Source of the DNA: Puccinellia tenuiflora
Taxonomy: Eukaryota > Streptophyta > Magnoliopsida > Poales > Poaceae
DNA length: 64,000 nucleotides
Direction: 5' to 3'
Assembly: GCA_012064385.1 (NCBI GenBank)
Contig: QRDG01001528.1
Coordinates: forward strand, 1-64,000
The notes under the pieces: model-generated
The model's input: only the letters and a program-made list of their open reading frames with translations
Told to the model about the DNA's origin: nothing
The model's database searches: none
Made by a program: the position numbers and the translations under genes
Shown here: one piece after another, positions 63,501 to 64,000 of the stretch
Layout: each line of letters opens with the position of its first letter
Numbering within the stretch: position 1 is the stretch's first letter

Positions 63501-64000
63501 ATTGCAGAAGCATTTGGTCATCCAGAGTGGAAACATGCAATGAATGAGGAGTACTCGGCACTCATGAAGAATGGTACATGGCATCTTGTACCGGCAAAAG
63601 AAGGCAAGAACATCATTGATTGTAAGTGGGTTTACAAAATCAAGAGAAAGTCTGATGGCACTATTGAACGCTATAAGGCTCGGTTAGTAGCAAAAGGATT
63701 CAAACAGAGGTACGGTATTGACTACGAGGACACATTTAGTCCTGTAGTGAAGATTGCGACTGTCAGACTTGTACTGTCTATTGCAGTCTCTCGTGGATGG
63801 ACACTTCGGCAGCTCGACGTACAGAATGCGTTTTTGCATGGCGTTCTGGAAGAAGAGGTGTACATGAGACAACCACCTGGGTTTGAGAAAGGACAAGGCA
63901 TGGTCTGTAAATTGGATAAGGCGTTGTATGGGTTGAAGCAGGCACCGAGAGCATGGTACTCAAGATTGAGCACTAAACTTCAGCATCTTGGATTTACTCC
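60549..64000 (+). CDS. Copia gag-pol polyprotein, open and truncated by the window edge
   Basis: No stop codon from the ATG at 60549 to the end of the window (about 1150 codons). Gag of the UBN2 type (FPLWKAQVMPPL near the start) is followed by a Gly/Arg-rich tail and a zinc knuckle CQVCGKYGHTALKC (residue about 304). Then protease WYLDTGASDHVTG (about 345), the GAG-pre-integrase motif RWHRRLGHPS, and integrase with FSDVWGPA (about 543), LQSDWGGEY (about 604) and QQNGSAERKHR (about 637). A Ser/Ala/Pro-rich linker precedes RT (starting near 994, CKWVYKIKRKSDG, ARLVAKGF, QLDVQNAFLHG, LYGLKQAPRAWY). The YVDD box and RNase H lie beyond the window. Gag codons are GC-rich and pol codons AT-richer. 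Confidence 0.95.
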   Translation, partial: MSSSSSLSPVPSSAPQPGVVTEKLGGDNFPLWKAQVMPPLRERQLVGFLDGTVKQPAETLEIERENKEGEKEKKVIPNPEYAVWVAQDQQVLSFLLSSLSRGVLTQVSALEHTADVWAALTAMYSSQSRAQVMQIRMQLASSQKRDMRVPEYFARMRSLGEAMASAGKKMDEDDLAAYILAGLDSEWNPLVTSMTTSRESISLSELYAHLLNFETRLDIQNGGSPGAGAVSYNYGGGPPGGGGGGGASANVASRGGGRTGYRGGRGGGRGRGDGGRGGGGGFNGNSARPSSQQPFDANGNPRPQCQVCGKYGHTALKCWKRFNKDYNGDEKQAGSSSHAYGVDTNWYLDTGASDHVTGDLDKLTIRDRYHGHEQIHTASGAGMDISHIGHAIISTPCEKQLQLKNVLRSPHATKSLVSAHKLACDNDAFLEIHPNCFLVKEQGTRRTLLHGRCHGGLYPFLSNSSTSTKQAFGVNKPSTARWHRRLGHPSFDVVQRVLSQNKLPSSKDDSANFICDACQKGKSHQLPYPKSSSVSSAPLELIFSDVWGPACASVGSNKYYVSFVDDYSKFTWIYLLKNKSDVFARFHDFQNLVERLFDKKILALQSDWGGEYQKLNSFFQRIGIEHHVSCPHAHQQNGSAERKHRHIVEVGLSLLAHASMPLKFWDEAFSTATFLINRVPSRVINHETPLERLFKRKPDYSLLRIFGCACWPNLRPYNSRKLQFRSIRCAFLGYSNLHKGYKCLDISSGRVYISRDVIFDENIFPFSELHSNAGARLRAEISLLPTNLLPPTRFDQGGELIDDHLIANPTNSTTGEFSGTQDGVHGAGASDAESEADSPATPASGSASRSSTGSIQGSSPAGTAADSAPSFAHGSASEDVAGGASSGHMHGSAAGSASGSSATTSSTATTPHGSARHTGSSTAGESAPGSDSPAPAPGAPAVETRSSVASRAVTRLQNNIQKPVKMFEGMIRYANFCETGEPENIAEAFGHPEWKHAMNEEYSALMKNGTWHLVPAKEGKNIIDCKWVYKIKRKSDGTIERYKARLVAKGFKQRYGIDYEDTFSPVVKIATVRLVLSIAVSRGWTLRQLDVQNAFLHGVLEEEVYMRQPPGFEKGQGMVCKLDKALYGLKQAPRAWYSRLSTKLQHLGFT

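Larger units (their letters stand above)
60288..64000 (+). mobile_element. Copia LTR retrotransposon, left part, cut by window end
   Basis: A short LTR (60288 to about 60520, starting TGTTAAACGAG), a primer site for initiator tRNA-Met (TGGTATCAGAGCCC, 60523-60536) and an open gag-pol frame. The right LTR lies outside the window. It starts three bases from the TA that ends the split Stowaway element. The short LTR and the gag with Gly-rich tail suggest the Ale/Retrofit (Hopscotch-like) group (inference). Confidence 0.9.

Overview
The window looks like a gene-poor, transposon-packed stretch of a large grass genome, most likely Triticeae (wheat, barley or Aegilops type). The signs are an Au-type SINE, Stowaway MITEs with the CTCC(C/T)TCCGT terminus, CACTA elements built on TTTRGTCCCGG subterminal repeats, nested Copia, Gypsy and Mutator elements, and a grass-style intronless polyamine oxidase. 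There are no bacterial features. All assignments come from reading the sequence and from family knowledge; no database was searched.

Layout. 1-3.8 kb: AT-rich intergenic DNA with two imperfect duplications. 3.85-4.02 kb: Au SINE with a 23-bp target duplication. 5.4-6.75 kb: a MIR166 locus on the minus strand (miRNA, star and foldback all visible). 7.3-8.3 kb: a Harbinger-like element and a Stowaway MITE. 9.8 kb: an unrecognised Ser/Ala-rich ORF. 11.25-17.34 kb: a Sirevirus-like Copia element with a 5-bp target duplication. It has lost gag, protease and integrase and keeps the end of RT-RNase H plus a second acidic ORF. 17.3-21.1 kb: a 180-bp repeat, a coding-like fragment and a possibly organellar segment. 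21.4-28.4 kb: fragments of an HD-Zip homeobox gene and apparently of a GH10 xylanase, split by a very young Reina-like Gypsy element whose two LTRs look identical and whose 1682-codon polyprotein is open. 30.9-31.6 kb: a 5'-truncated LINE.

33.8-46.8 kb: a 13-kb CACTA transposon. On its minus strand it carries a small coiled-coil/tail-anchor gene, a TNP2 transposase with one frameshift, and a seven-exon second gene (PTTA-like region joined to a Ulp1 cysteine protease). Between the two large genes, on the plus strand, TATA boxes precede four foldback hairpins. Two of these share a loop and differ by compensatory arm changes, and one differs mostly by G-U wobbles that pair only in plus-strand RNA. 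This undescribed-looking hairpin locus inside a transposon is the most interesting part of the window. Rice miR820, carried by CACTA elements, is a precedent.

47.3-48.9 kb: an intronless polyamine oxidase (PAO5/OsPAO1 type) with a single-base frame break; apart from MIR166 it is the only near-complete host gene. 49.3-60.3 kb: Stowaway MITEs, one split by a small CACTA (itself split by a retroposon and holding a 5S-rRNA-derived piece) and then by a 7.9-kb Mutator-like element with a decayed FAR1/MURA-type transposase and four further insertions. 60.3-64 kb: the left LTR and an open gag-pol frame of a Copia element that runs off the window.
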